From assembly GCA_024180945.1 (NCBI GenBank), contig JAKSGN010000041.1:2480001-2544000 (forward strand): a stretch of DNA of 64,000 bases. The letters are read 5' to 3'. How positions within the stretch are numbered: the first letter of the stretch is position 1; the number at the start of each line of letters is the position of its first letter. The notes beneath the pieces were generated by a model. That model made no database searches. It was given only the letters and a program-made list of their open reading frames with translations, and was not told where the DNA came from. This document shows, piece by piece, positions 45,595 through 56,787 of this stretch. The position numbers were made by a program, and so were the translations under genes. The stretch is from Macrophomina tecta. Lineage: Eukaryota; Ascomycota; Dothideomycetes; Botryosphaeriales; Botryosphaeriaceae.

Positions 45595-46505
45595 GAGACA
45601 GCACGGTTGAAGTAAACAAAGATTGACGTCCAAATCTGAGGAAGACAGTAGTCCACGGGTGTAGGTGTCACTCGGAAAATCAAAAGCCGTTAGATAATGG
45701 GCATGAGCTTAATTTGGGCCCCCGCGGTAACGGGCGCATAGTACCGGCGTCGCACGACACCTGCGCTTCGCAAAACAAAGTTGTGATTGCGACGCGGACC
45801 CGGGCATTGAAAACTACCCGTTCGCCGCATTTCCTCTCTCTATCATATGTTGCCATTGGCAAGCATTCCATTTTCGGCGCCTCCGGGACGCCTGGCGTGA
45901 TAACTGGAGTACTCACGCTGTGGGTCTGCTGATGGCTTCTGGTCGGCGACCAAAAACGATGCAACAAAAGGAAGCGACGAGATGAAACAACAGGACTCCG
46001 ATAGCAATCCTCACGAGATCATTGGTTGCATCGAAGGCGGGGTTCGGCAGCGTCCCGCTTGCCGACGCATTGCAAAGTGTAGAGGCAGATGGCGCCATCC
46101 AACGCCGCCCGGTGATCGACCAACACCGGGCCTCACCACTTAGTGGGGTACATCTTGACCCCAGAATGAGCTGGCACGAGGCGAGTACCGTCTAGCTTGG
46201 AGCTGCCTACTGCTGACGAATCAAGTATGGTGCATGACGAGGGAGTGATGGTGTCATTCCCAAGCCCCTCCCGCTGCCGGCCTACAATGCATCCAGAGCG
46301 CGATAGGGAATGGACCTCGTGTTGCCGGTGCAGACATAAGAGCTTGAATGTAGGATGCAGTAACCGTCGATGACAACCGAGCTGCACCCCAGCAACTAGA
46401 AATAACACAATCCCAAGTCCCGGTTGCGGCATCTCCCAAAACCTTATCTGATTTTCCCTTCTCTTCTTCTTCTTCTTCCTCCTCCTCCCCCATCCAGCAG
46501 CAACC
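45595..46505. other. divergent promoter, FMO and TauD-like gene
   Basis: 910 bp. Has CTTATCT (AGATAAG on the minus strand) at 46443-46449, ~60 bp before the TauD start, and a pyrimidine-rich CTT/CTC stretch just ahead of that ATG. Confidence 0.55.
46443..46449 (-). promoter_or_regulatory. AGATAAG, candidate GATA-factor site
   Basis: HGATAR on the minus strand 57 bp upstream of the TauD-like start, between divergent FMO and dioxygenase genes. Could serve nitrogen or sulfur scavenging control; no experiment implied. Confidence 0.3.
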
Positions 46506-47843
46506 ATGGCGCCTGGCCCAATCGCAATCCACCCGGGCATCAAGGACGTCGCTCCGCCACGCAAGGATACTCTCGGGCTTCCCGAGCCGACGCGTAAGAG
46601 GCTGGAGAAGGCCGGCATTGACCTTTCCCAAGGCTACCCCTACCGTCCCGCCCGCCCGCTCTACCTCGATGATGTCTACAAGATCCGCAACAAGCATCGC
46701 GACTACGTCGATGCAGGCACCCGCGCCGATCCTGAGAAGAAGGCTCTGTTCTCTGCTGCAGAGAAGGTCATTGACTTGACCACTCACATTGGTACCGAGA
46801 TCGTCGGTCTCCAGCTCAAGGACCTCACTCCTCAGCAGAAGGATGAGCTTGGTCTCCTCATCGCCGAGCGCAGCGTCGTTTTCTTCAGAGATCAAGACAT
46901 TTCCCCTCAGCAGCAGAAAGAGCTTGGCGAATGGTATGGTGAGATCGAGGTTCACGTGAGTACCAATCCCTATCAGTCATTCGCGACACTCACCTCGCGA
47001 ATGCTTCCAACACTTCAACGACCACAAACGCTAACAGCCGCCACAGCCTCAAGTACCTCAGGTCCCAGGCGTCGAGGGCGTCACCGTCATCTGGCCCGAA
47101 CTCCAGTCGACTGAGCGCGCGTCCAACTTCCGCCAGCCGGCGGCGCCTCGCGGTGGCACACTGACCTGGTTCACGAGCGCCAGCCCGCCGGCGTGACTCA
47201 CCTGCACAACGACACCGTGCCCTCGACCGGCGGCGACACGCTGTGGGCGTCTGGCTACGGCGCCTATGAGAAGCTGTCCCCCGCCTTCCGCAAGCTGATC
47301 GACGGCAAGTACGCCGTCTACCGCTCCGCGCACCCCTACCTCGACCGCGAGAAGCCCGAGGAGGGCCCCAAGTACATCGAGCGCTACCACCCGCTCGTTC
47401 GCGTGCACCCGGCCACCGGTTGGAAGTCGCTGTTCGTGAATCGCGCCATGACGCACCGCATCGTCGGGCTCGACAAGGCCGAGAGCGATGTCATCCTGAA
47501 CTACCTGTGCGATGTGTATGAGAGAAGTGTCGACATTCAGTTGCGGTTCAAGTGGACTCCCAGGACTAGCGCTCTTTGGGATAACCGGTAAGCTTTCTTT
47601 CTGCACTTGACAATGATGAAAACATGTCCGCTGACTATTTTCTTTTTCTTTTTCTTTTTTTGCAGCATCACCATCCACAACGCCAGCTGGGACTACGCGA
47701 ACAAGGAGCCCAGACACGGCACCCGTGTGACTTCTTTGGCTGAGAAGCCGTTCTTTGACCCCAGTGCTCCCACCAGGCGGGAGGCATTGGGCTGGGTTCA
47801 CCCTGATGAGCTCAAGGAGGAGCAAGTCAACCTTGATATTTGA
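46506..47843 (+). CDS. TauD/TfdA-family 2-oxoglutarate dioxygenase (Jlp1-like), frame broken
   Basis: Exons 46506-46955, 47047-47587 and 47666-47843 encode ~389 aa if one base is added. 'IGTEIVGLQLKDLTPQQKDE' and 'AERSVVFFRDQDISPQQQKE' are the N-terminal TauD blocks. The iron-binding HxD lies in 'SRWHTDLVHERQPAGVTHL', followed by 'STGGDTLWASGYGAYEKLSP', and 'SALWDNRITIHNASWDY' with 'EPRHGTRVTSL' supplies the distal His and the 2-oxoglutarate Arg. The reading frame before 47137 and after 47141 differ by one base inside CCGGCGGCGCC, just ahead of the HxD motif; as written translation stops near 47195. Family: Fe(II)/2OG oxygenolysis of sulfonates (taurine, isethionate) or related substrates to release sulfite. 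The two introns are GT-AG. Confidence 0.8.
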
Positions 47844-48347
47844 AGCGATCGACAAAGTGCAGACAGTTGATGTCGAAATGAAAATGAAAGAAGTAAAGAA
47901 TTAAAAAATAAAATTTCAACTTTACCAATTGGCCTTGATTATTGTTCTTTTTGATTCAGATATCACAATTGAGCCATTGGGACGGATACCCAAATCTGAT
48001 AATAGTCCGAAATGATACTTGCTCTTTTAATGGGCTGATTTGGGAATTCGGGCTGGTGTCTAGCAACGTGGAGACCAGCGAAGAAGGTAGTGGTTGCTTT
48101 CAGGTCCGAACGCTTCGTCTGCCCCGTCTCCCTTCTCATCCACGGCATTAGAAACATACAGCCTGAAAACCGTCCAATAAGTATCATGCCCATTCTTTTG
48201 AGCCATGAGGAACGTACGCGGTTTCTGAAGCCCCATACCTCTCTCTATACCCACTTGGCGCCCAGAGCCTGGAGTAATACGAAAAGATGAGATGTAAATG
48301 AGCGTTAAAGGAGTGTCTCCGCGACTCCCAAACTCCACATTCCAATC
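47844..48347. other. intergenic between convergent genes
   Basis: 504 bp. A weak hairpin-like segment near 47968-48028 resembles the repeat family, but too poorly to call. Confidence 0.5.
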
Positions 48348-49550
48348 TCACTTCTTGTCGACCAACGAGTTCTCGTCTAAGCAGATTTTCTTCACCTCCT
48401 CTTGTGTAGCCGCATCCACGATCGATCCCGTTCCCTGAGCCTTCTTTAATGTTGCCCAAGCCTTCTCTTTGATTTGCACATACGGCCAATGCTCCTCAAC
48501 CCACTTGAGTACCCTCCCCTCGCCTCCCTTTTCCAGCTCCTTCACCCAGCACTTCTTTCCCTCAGGCAACGGCTCTTCACGCAGCATCAATGCCCCGCCA
48601 TCCATGCTAACCCACCTCTTCAGCCCCCTGATCACAAGCGCGAGGCTCTCACCCTTCCTCGGCACCGTTTCCTTAATCGCATGCCACAAAGCGTCTTCTC
48701 TCAGTCTTTCCCTGTGCTCCATCAGCCGCGCCTCATACTCCGTCCGCTTGCCGAACGCCTCCAGCGCCTCTTCAAGCACCATCTCACGAGTCCATTTGCA
48801 ATCCGCGCCCGCTTCCAGATTCGCCGGGACCCACTCATCAACGAAGCGGCGATACATGCCGCGTTTCGCCCTGCGCGCGCGGTCGTTGTGATTCTCGTTC
48901 CCGGGGCGCCTCTCCGCACCCTTCGGCACGACGGCGTACCTATCAAAAAAGCGGGCCGCGGCGACCCAAGCGAAGACGTCCGTCTCGCCAGCAAAGTCGC
49001 GCTGCACGTACCTCGCGGCGTCCAGTCCGAGGAAAGCGAGGACGGCGAGCGGGTCGCGGGTGAGGAGGATCATGCTGGCCTTCTTGTTAGACGGCTCGAT
49101 TTCCGGGACGCGGACGTGCAGGCCGCGGTCGGTGGCGGTGAGGCCGAGCGGCCGGTGGACGACGCCAAGGATCTGGGAGAGGTCGCCGTAAGAGGTGAAG
49201 AAGGTCTGCCAGGCAAGGTGGCCTGGCGGGCTGAGCTGCACGTCGAGCTGGACATGCGCGCCCGGGAGCGTCGGGTGCGGGACGGCATAGTTGGTGACGC
49301 GCCCGTTGGTCTTGTAAGCGGTGGCGTTGAGGGCGGCGGCGATGCGGGCGGTGGTCGTGGTGACGTGAGGGCCTTCGGCGAGGATGTCGACGTCGCCGTG
49401 CGTGGACTTGTCGGGAAGGACTTCGGCGTAGGCGGTATGCTGGTAGAAGGGGGCAAGGGCGGCAGCATAGGTTTTTTTCAGTTGGTCATAGAGGCCGGTA
49501 GGGATCCTAGGGGTGTGTAGGCCGTCGGGCTCGAAGGCGTGGCCGCCCAT
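48348..49550 (-). CDS. nucleotidyltransferase-like protein, function unknown
   Basis: A single exon of 400 aa. Residues 47-60 read DKSTHGDVDILAEG; GDVDI (52-56) looks like the hG[GS]x-n-DxD metal site of polymerase-beta-type nucleotidyltransferases, though the usual second Gly/Ser is a His-Gly. The neighbourhood ('YAEVLPDKSTHGDVD', 'NYAVPHPTLPGAHVQLDVQL') supports a DxD plus a third acid (Asp in QLDV). The C-terminal half is helical and charged ('KRGMYRRFVDEWVPANLEAG', 'WHAIKETVPRKGESLALVIR') and could bind nucleic acid. I do not recognise a named family. No membrane segment or signal. Confidence 0.75.
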   Translation of the reverse strand: MGGHAFEPDGLHTPRIPTGLYDQLKKTYAAALAPFYQHTAYAEVLPDKSTHGDVDILAEGPHVTTTTARIAAALNATAYKTNGRVTNYAVPHPTLPGAHVQLDVQLSPPGHLAWQTFFTSYGDLSQILGVVHRPLGLTATDRGLHVRVPEIEPSNKKASMILLTRDPLAVLAFLGLDAARYVQRDFAGETDVFAWVAAARFFDRYAVVPKGAERRPGNENHNDRARRAKRGMYRRFVDEWVPANLEAGADCKWTREMVLEEALEAFGKRTEYEARLMEHRERLREDALWHAIKETVPRKGESLALVIRGLKRWVSMDGGALMLREEPLPEGKKCWVKELEKGGEGRVLKWVEEHWPYVQIKEKAWATLKKAQGTGSIVDAATQEEVKKICLDENSLVDKK

Positions 49551-50511
49551 TTTGCGCGGTGATGGAGGGGTTTGGTAGTGAAAATTGAGGCGGCGAGCAG
49601 TCTTTCTAGGCCTTATAGCTATTCATGGTGAGTTTTTGGCCAGACAAAGGTGGAATCATTTTCCTGTGTATGAGTCAACGTCGCAGAAACATTCCACGCT
49701 GGCTCCTGCAGGCGGCGGGAGAGGATGGCTTTTGTTCAAGAGACTGAGAAACCGTACATTTATTCTAGAGGTTCCATCCTGGCAGTTGAAGCAGTCGTCC
49801 GGATACAAATGCCCCCAGTTTTAGTAACATTTAGGTTCGGACGACTGCTTCAACTCTCTGCGCGATGTGCCAATGACGAAGCTCACCATTGAAAGAGCTT
49901 CTAGCGCCTGCATTGAGATTTCACGACTCGCAAAGAGACGGGAAAGGCAACGGAAAGCAGGCTTCGGCAGGAAAGGTTGGTTCTGGCATCCTGGTGACTG
50001 AACAAAAAAGATATGGAGCTGACAACGTACCCGGCATCAGGTCATGGAGATGTCAGCAGCAGAACTGCGATAACAGGAGTGCGTGTCAGGGACTCCCGAT
50101 CAAGCAATCCACACTCAGAAAGCTGTCGAAGAGGGATCCCAGATGGCGCGCAAGCTCCAGCGTCACCGATTCCGTCGAATGGTGTGGTGTTTAGGGCTGC
50201 CGTCCGATCGGCAGGCTTGGGCCTGAGCGCCAGCAACATCCAATCACGCGCGCCACTTGAGGCGTGTATGACATCGACACAACCTTCCCGATACCGCCTT
50301 GGAATTTGCAGCCCACCGAGCCAGCTGAAAGCAGACAAAGCATGCGCGAGGCGACGCCGCAAAACCGGGCATGGAGCCGCATGTTCCTGCTTCCTCCAAG
50401 GCCAGCCACCTCCGCCAAATGCCGCCTTCATCAACCGCTCCCCAGCGTGCCTTTTACCAGCAGTCATGCAGCCCCCGGTCTTGAAGCCATTTTCGAGCTG
50501 TCTCTGCCGAT
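49551..50511. other. divergent intergenic region with the clearest hairpin element
   Basis: 960 bp between divergent starts, with hairpin copy 7 at 49785-49854. No gene supported. Confidence 0.6.
49785..49854. mobile_element. hairpin element copy 7 (best preserved, 70 bp)
   Basis: Begins GTTGAAGCAGTCGTCCG and ends with its exact reverse complement CGGACGACTGCTTCAAC (17 of 17). Inner CAAATG...CATTTAG continues the stem. This copy defines the family termini. Confidence 0.92.
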
Positions 50512-52466
50512 ATGATCCCTGATTCCGACGCTGCTTGCTCCTACGCTACCGAAGAAGATCCTCCAAGATCCCCGAGCGACTACAATCAACGTTCCCGTGT
50601 CAAGGACATATCGCGCGGTCTAAAAGGGAAGACGAAGAAGGCGCTCCACATCGATAATACCGAGGGAGTTGTACGCACAAAGACGGATGGCGGGTATGAT
50701 GATGTCGAGGGCAATCCAGCCTTCAGCCCTCAGAGAGTCTTCGAAAAACCCGTGAGCGTTGGCGATGCTCTGCGCCAGACCACGGATGGTCTCAAAAGCG
50801 TAGCCCACACGATTGTCCACCCTAAGGAATCCACCAAACGACGAGCGGCCAGCAAGCTAGCTACTCCGGAACAACCCTTTCTATCCCATCAGGCCGATAA
50901 AGTGCTCCTAGATGCCCATGAACGATTAGACGCTGCGCGCAATTGTACAGATTCAGAGGGCAAAGAAAACGCAGAAGCATATGAGGAGGACGTAGACAAT
51001 ATACAGGCGCAGAGAGAAAGTCTAAGGGTGGCATGGACAACCAGCAGGTTCGTTCACCGTGTGCGTGTTGCCCCGGCCCGATATATCGAGCGCCCGCATT
51101 TGGAAGATTTCAGAACCAAGGACGCCGATGGAAATCACACAAGCACGGACTGGACTAGGCTATGGGGCCATGTAAGTGCTTGACCGACAACAGGAAAATG
51201 CTTGAATGGCGCACTAACGTGACTTTTAAGTGTTGCCTTTATGCCACTCAAGATTACCAAGCATTAGGAGATGCATCGTTTGACCAGACTGCTTTCAGTA
51301 GACATCTCCTAATAGAGCACCTGGAGCGTCTCCTGATGGCTTCAGCCCCTTGGCAGTCGTACTTTCTCCGTCTGCGTGGCATATATCGCTGGGAAGACAC
51401 CAGAAAGACCGGAAGATGGTTCATGACTTTCATTGCCTTGTGGGTCATGGACTACGTGGTAACATTCTGTCTCTGCTATGCTGTCTACATCGTTCTTCAC
51501 AATCGAAGCAGCAATCGATCCGTCAAGTCTCTTCGGGAATCCCACGAGCGGGCAATGGATGAGGGCGCTACTGCTTTCAAAATCAGCGAGCTGATCCATC
51601 GACACGGTAGCGGCGAATGGTTGGGCCCGCTGGTCGACGAAATTGGGCCTCGGACTCAGCTTCAGCTGAACGACCTCGCCAACCACTTGGAACGCATGCA
51701 AAATCTTTACGACTGGAAGTTTCCGGAAAGGACGTGGGCAACTTTGTTCTGCATTGTCTGTGCGATCGCCCTTGGCATGTTCTCCCCGACTGGCTACTCC
51801 ATGAGAGTCGTCACATTTGTGGCGATCTGGTGGTTTTTCATGGGAAGGCCGGTCTCCAGCCACTATCCGCGGTTCCGACACACCGTCTCACCAGTGGCAT
51901 ATGTCTTCTGGGGCCTGCCTACGCACGCACAGTGGTCTTTTCGCTTTTTACGTAACAAAGCCCAGGACGTACGTGAGCGGACGACGGAGCGAACGATGGC
52001 TGAGGGTAAATTGGAGAATGATCCTGACACCAGAGAAGCAACAGTGGATGAAGAGGAAACCTTTTTCGATGCACCGTCGTCTCCAGTCGAGAATATACCA
52101 TCACGCCCGCGCGAGGTGTACTTCTTAACATTCCGGTGTCGGTATCACAGGATCCCCGGTCGACTCGCCATTTCGCCGAGCGGTATTTCATTCATCCGTT
52201 TGTTTCCGGCGAAGGAGCTGTGGTCGCGTCATTTTCACGAAATCAGCGAGATGCGGAAAATCACTGGGTCCGCGACGGGCCGCGCTCTCGGAAAATTAAT
52301 CGAGGGGAAGACGCTGGAGTTCACTTTCGTGGACGGTGAGGTTGACCAAGTGGAAGCGGTCAGAAAGCGTGATGAGGCATTCAACAGCATTATCGGATTC
52401 TCGGGCCTTAGTTGGCAGGTGTTGGGCCTTGTTGAGGGGCGCGATGAGGAGGTGGAGGGCGAGTAG
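50512..52466 (+). CDS. DUF3292-type multi-pass membrane protein
   Basis: Two exons, 50512-51171 and 51231-52466 (59-nt intron with ACTAAC branch point, phase 0), give 631 aa. The N-terminal ~200 residues are acidic and helical with 'DALRQTTDGLKSVAHTIVHP', typical of fungal DUF3292 proteins. Membrane segments are WFMTFIALWVMDYVVTFCLC (~284-310) and a pair at ~390-430 (TWATLFCIVCAIALGMFSPT, VVTFVAIWWFFMGRP). A GRAM/PH-like domain ends the protein: 'VYFLTFRCRYHRIPGRLAIS', 'GKTLEFTFVDGEVDQVEAVR' (~535-620). Function is not established. GRAM domains bind phosphoinositides, so a contact-site or ER membrane role is an inference. Confidence 0.85.
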
Positions 52467-54584
52467 AGCTCCCCGCATGACGTATGTGAGAAGTGGGAGT
52501 CCGCTGGGAGACTTTCCGCAGTGGGATGGGCAGCAGTGAAATCACTCTTGGACCGAACGAACCACGGGGAGCTGAAGCAGTCATCCGTGTGCAAAAGTCC
52601 CTCTATTCCAATGACATTTACCGGGGACGACTGTTTCACCTTCCCATGAGCCGCGGTGCTTCTGGGCTTGAGTTTGAGTTCGCAGAGCCGAGGGCGATGG
52701 CTTGTTGCCAGCTGCTGTGTCACTGAGCTCCGTAACGCGGAAACACCAGGTATGGCCGGCGAGCGAACTACAGCGAGGACACATCCATATTACCGCCACA
52801 CGCAGGCAAGAGTTGAAATATTCGTTCGGGCGGAGATTTCATTGGTATATTTGAACAACTACGTGTGGACGAGTGCCCAGGGCTTAGAGGGTCAATCATT
52901 TCGTGCGGCAGAAGTAATATGAGATCAATCTGTGAAACAATGCAGCACAGGGCGCTACTTTGAGACTCTCGCGGCGGACTCGTCTGGACCTTAACGTCAA
53001 GGAACCACCAAATACAAATAACCGAGTGGTTATGGGAGCCATCGCAGTAGTCTGCTTGGTGATTGCGTGGTGGTCGGCACACAAGAAAGTCCATAAGTTT
53101 TTGGTACCTGGAGTGGTTCGTTCGCCGCAGTGGCACGTAGAGAAGGCAAACCGTTTCACTTCGAATCTAGAACAGGTTGTTTGACGCTATGCCGAGTGTT
53201 GTGATATTTCTGTGCCGATCTGGCGCAAACAGACTCCGCATCGACGGGCTCCTGTAGTGGTCACCAGATGGCACGATGTGTAAATGCACGCGGTATGCAT
53301 GTTTCGGCCGCAGAAAAGCTGATCAGGCTTAGAGCTTGGGAATGTTACGGTATATGCACCAGTGAAGCATCCTTGGGGGAAGGGATATGGCAAATCGGTG
53401 CGCGCCTAGTCTGGGTCAACGGAGTTAATGCGATGATGACGATGGCGCGATTGAGCAGGGAGAGCGGGCATTTGCGCTCGGTAGTTGAGCGGACAAGCGG
53501 CGCTGGAGTAAACAGAAGTGCCTGCAGTCGGAGCTGGCAGGCGTAGCTGCACAACGTGGCAGCAGACGGCGGGCGGCTGATGCTGAGATGCAGAGAGTTG
53601 ATGAGGGAGTCTTATCGCCCACCGCCCCACCGGTATCCGTTCGGAGCACGGGGACCACTGCGCGATTAGGAACGCCCTAACACCATCAGAGCGTCATCTG
53701 ACTGTAGGGTGCAAGTCAAGGGACGCGAGAACAGGCGGCAGGATTAGGAGCAGCAGCAGAGCCGTCGTGTGCATGTGGCGGGCCTGTGTTGTGGTTGGTA
53801 CAGCACCAAGTAGCCACAAGTCCGCGCTGCAGCAGCGTCCTGACATAACTTACGCTTCCGGGGCAAGCCAAGACGCCCGCCAACTGCCCAAGCTGCCGAC
53901 ATCACTCTCCTCTCCATACTCTCTCTCTCTCTCCTCTGTTCCGCGCTCCCCAAGCCACAACCACAAATCTCGCCTATCCTACGCAACTGTCTCCGCATCC
54001 GTCCCGGAGACCGCTCGCTTTCCACGTCTGGCCCGCGTGTTGGGCCACGCTCGAGCTTCGCTGCACTCAAGCGTCGCCGGCTCTCCGAATCCAGGTCCCG
54101 CTGCTGTACACACCTGCCACGGCGCTGGATCTGCAGGAGCACTCTCCAAACGCGCGACCAACTAGACCTGCAGCTTGTGCCTACTTCTCCAGCTCCCTGA
54201 AGCTGTGATCCCGTCTTCATCACCGGCATATCTCTAGAGGCGTTACCACCACACGCGCCTCTTACAGCCCTCAGGCCCGCCGAGCTGGCCGACGAAACTC
54301 CTCACGACTATCCCCCTACACTCGCCTCCGACCCCCCAGCCGAATCGCGTCCGGATCTTCCTTCGTACACGGCACTCTCAGCACAACCTTCAGCCGGCGG
54401 CACCCCCAGCACGTCAGCTGCCCGAACCTCCGTCCCACCTCCAGAGACCCAGCAATCTTCGACCGCGATCAAGCGACCGCGCAGCTCCTCTCAATCTCCG
54501 CTCTCTGACACTGAAGCTCCCGCCTCCCTCACCCCGGGTGAGGCCTCTCGCAGGCCGAAACGCAGACGCCGAGACGATCACACA
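52467..54584. other. long intergenic region before GID7
   Basis: 2.1 kb. Contains hairpin copy 8 (52571-52640). From 54201 the frame of GID7 is open without ATG up to 54585 and reads Pro/Ser/Arg-rich, so the true start may be upstream across an unseen intron. Confidence 0.5.
52571..52640. mobile_element. hairpin element copy 8 (70 bp)
   Basis: The left end GCTGAAGCAGTCATCCG and right end GGACGACTGTTTCACC match the family, and GGGA/TCCC flanks extend the pairing outward. ~100 bp past the DUF3292 stop codon. Confidence 0.85.
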
Positions 54585-56787
54585 ATGCGCCTAGACTCCG
54601 AGTCATCGCGGAGGTCTCCATCGCCCTCTGAACCATTCGCCAACGGTCGCAACGGTGTATCGCCTGGCCGAGCGTCCGGGCCTGGGAAAACTACAAACGG
54701 CAACGCATACAGCGGACCTGAGAGTAATGGCGAGGCGACGTCCTACACCAACGGCAACAGCGCCGCAGTACCAGCGACCTTTTTCGGTCACGACAGAGAG
54801 GAGGTCACAAGAATTCTAATTCAAGGCCTGTCAGATCTTGGGTATCACAGTGCAGCGGCATCGCTTAGTCAAGAGAGTGGATTCGAGCTTGAGGGTCCGA
54901 CCGTGGCAGCTTTCCGAAGTGCGGTGCTTCAGGGCGAATGGGCGGAGGCGGAGGCATTATTATTTGGTACAACAGCTGAAGATGGAGGGGGCGTAGGCAT
55001 CGGTGATGGTGTATACAGCTACAGGAACGGAAAAGAGCCGGACAGGTCCTCCAAGTGGTCTTCAGACACACAGCATATTCGCGGGTTGACCTTGGCCGAA
55101 GGCGCAAACAAGGACCAGATGAGATTCTGGATGCGACAGCAAAAGTATCTGGAGCTACTCGAGCAACGCGATCTCGGCAATGCGCTCATGGTGCTTCGTC
55201 AAGAGCTTACGCCTCTGCACCAAGATACCCATGTGTTACACTCCCTGTCAAGGTGCGTTTTCACCACCTCTCTCTGTACCACACAGATCAACGCCGTGCC
55301 CGAAAGTGTTATTGATCAGTATTCACCCCTGCAAAACTGACGCCTCTTGTAGCTTGATGATGTGCCAGTCAGCCGAGGATCTCAAGATTCAAGCCAACTG
55401 GGATGGTGCTGCGGGCGAGTCGCGAAGCATTCTCCTTTCGGAGCTTTCGAGTATGTGGTTTAGAGGCTTCGGAATACGGTCGAAGATACAACTCGCTAAT
55501 GTTTTGCAGAATCGATATCCCCCAATGTTATGATCCCGGAGCATAGGCTCGCGGTGTTACTTGACCAGGTGAAGGATCATTGGATCAGCAGGTGCCTCTA
55601 CCACAACACGTCAGAGTCGCCATCGTTATATCTCGACCATGAGTGCGACCGTGAGGACTTCCCACTCCGCACCCTACTCGAGCTTCGCCACCACCTTGAT
55701 GAAGTCTGGTTCCTTCAGTTCTCCAATGACGGGACCAGGCTGGCAACAACGGGTAAGGACAAACGAATCAACGTGTACGACACTTCCAATTACACGCGAC
55801 TGTTCACGCTCGAAGACCATGAAAACGGTGTCTGCTACCTGGCCTGGAGCCCAGATGACAAAAAGCTCATTAGTTGCAGTCAGGACAACTCCGCCAAGCT
55901 GTGGGACATGGATGTAAGTGGAAGCACAGCAAATTTTGACGTTCCTGTTTGTGCTAACCAAATATTCAGAACGGTGTCTTGCTCCACTCTCTCGACAAGG
56001 GGTTCGACTATCCCGTGACCTCGGCTGCCTGGGCACCCAACGGAGAGACTTTTGTTACTGGATCGCAGGATACCAATGCCGGCCTTTGTATCTGGACGAA
56101 GGACGGTGAAAAGATTCACACATGGAGAGAGGATGGAAGCGAGCGCGAACGTGGCTATGCTCTGCGTGTTCACGATGTCGGCATCACGCCCGACGGCGAG
56201 CGTCTTGTGGTCGTGCTGGAGCACCACATCATGGTCTACGACTATATCAGCCGGGAGAAGCTCTATGAGTACGAGATGAGTGATGTCAAGTTGACCTCTC
56301 TGAGCATCAGCAAGGACTCGCAACGTATGCTAGTCAGCATGAACGAGAACAAGATCTGCCTCATGGAAGTCGAGACGGGCGAACTGCTGGAGAAGTATGA
56401 AGGCCAGAAGCAGAGAGAATTCATCATTCGAAGCGCCTTTGGAGGTGCCGGCGAGAATTTCGTTGTCAGCGGGAGCGAAGGTAAGTGCAATAAACCCCAA
56501 TTCACAAGAGTATCTATCACGTACTAAAAACAGCAGACTCTCGGGTCTACATCTGGCGATCCAACGGCAACCTGGTCGAGAAGCTCGAAGCACATAGATC
56601 AGGCTGCGTCAACTGTGTTGCTTGGCATCCCAAGGATCCTTCGGTCTTTGCTTCTGCAGGAGATGATCGCTCAGTTCGCATGTAAGCATTCTTGTCCCCC
56701 TAGCTCAAGAAGCATCCTTTATCCTAATCTAGCATCAGATGGACCAAACCAGCGGCGCCCCGGCCGACTAGAGGTTTCGATCAATAG
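54585..56787 (+). CDS. GID7: Gid7/WDR26, GID/CTLH ubiquitin-ligase scaffold
   Basis: Six exons, 54585-55252, 55353-55450, 55510-55913, 55970-56480, 56537-56681 and 56733-56787, give 626 aa. LisH ('REEVTRILIQGLSDLGYHSA') spans ~70-102 and CTLH ('AFRSAVLQGEWAEAEALLFG', 'QQKYLELLEQRDLGNALMVL') ~105-205. WD40 blades run from ~290 on ('HHLDEVWFLQFSNDGTRLAT', 'GVCYLAWSPDDKKLISCSQD', 'SVFASAGDDRSVRI'). This LisH-CTLH-WD40 order defines Gid7/WDR26. Known role: it bridges GID modules that ubiquitinate gluconeogenic enzymes when glucose returns. The last 18 residues come from a tiny exon. The start is uncertain: the frame is open back to 54201 and reads protein-like, but has no ATG there. Confidence 0.9.
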
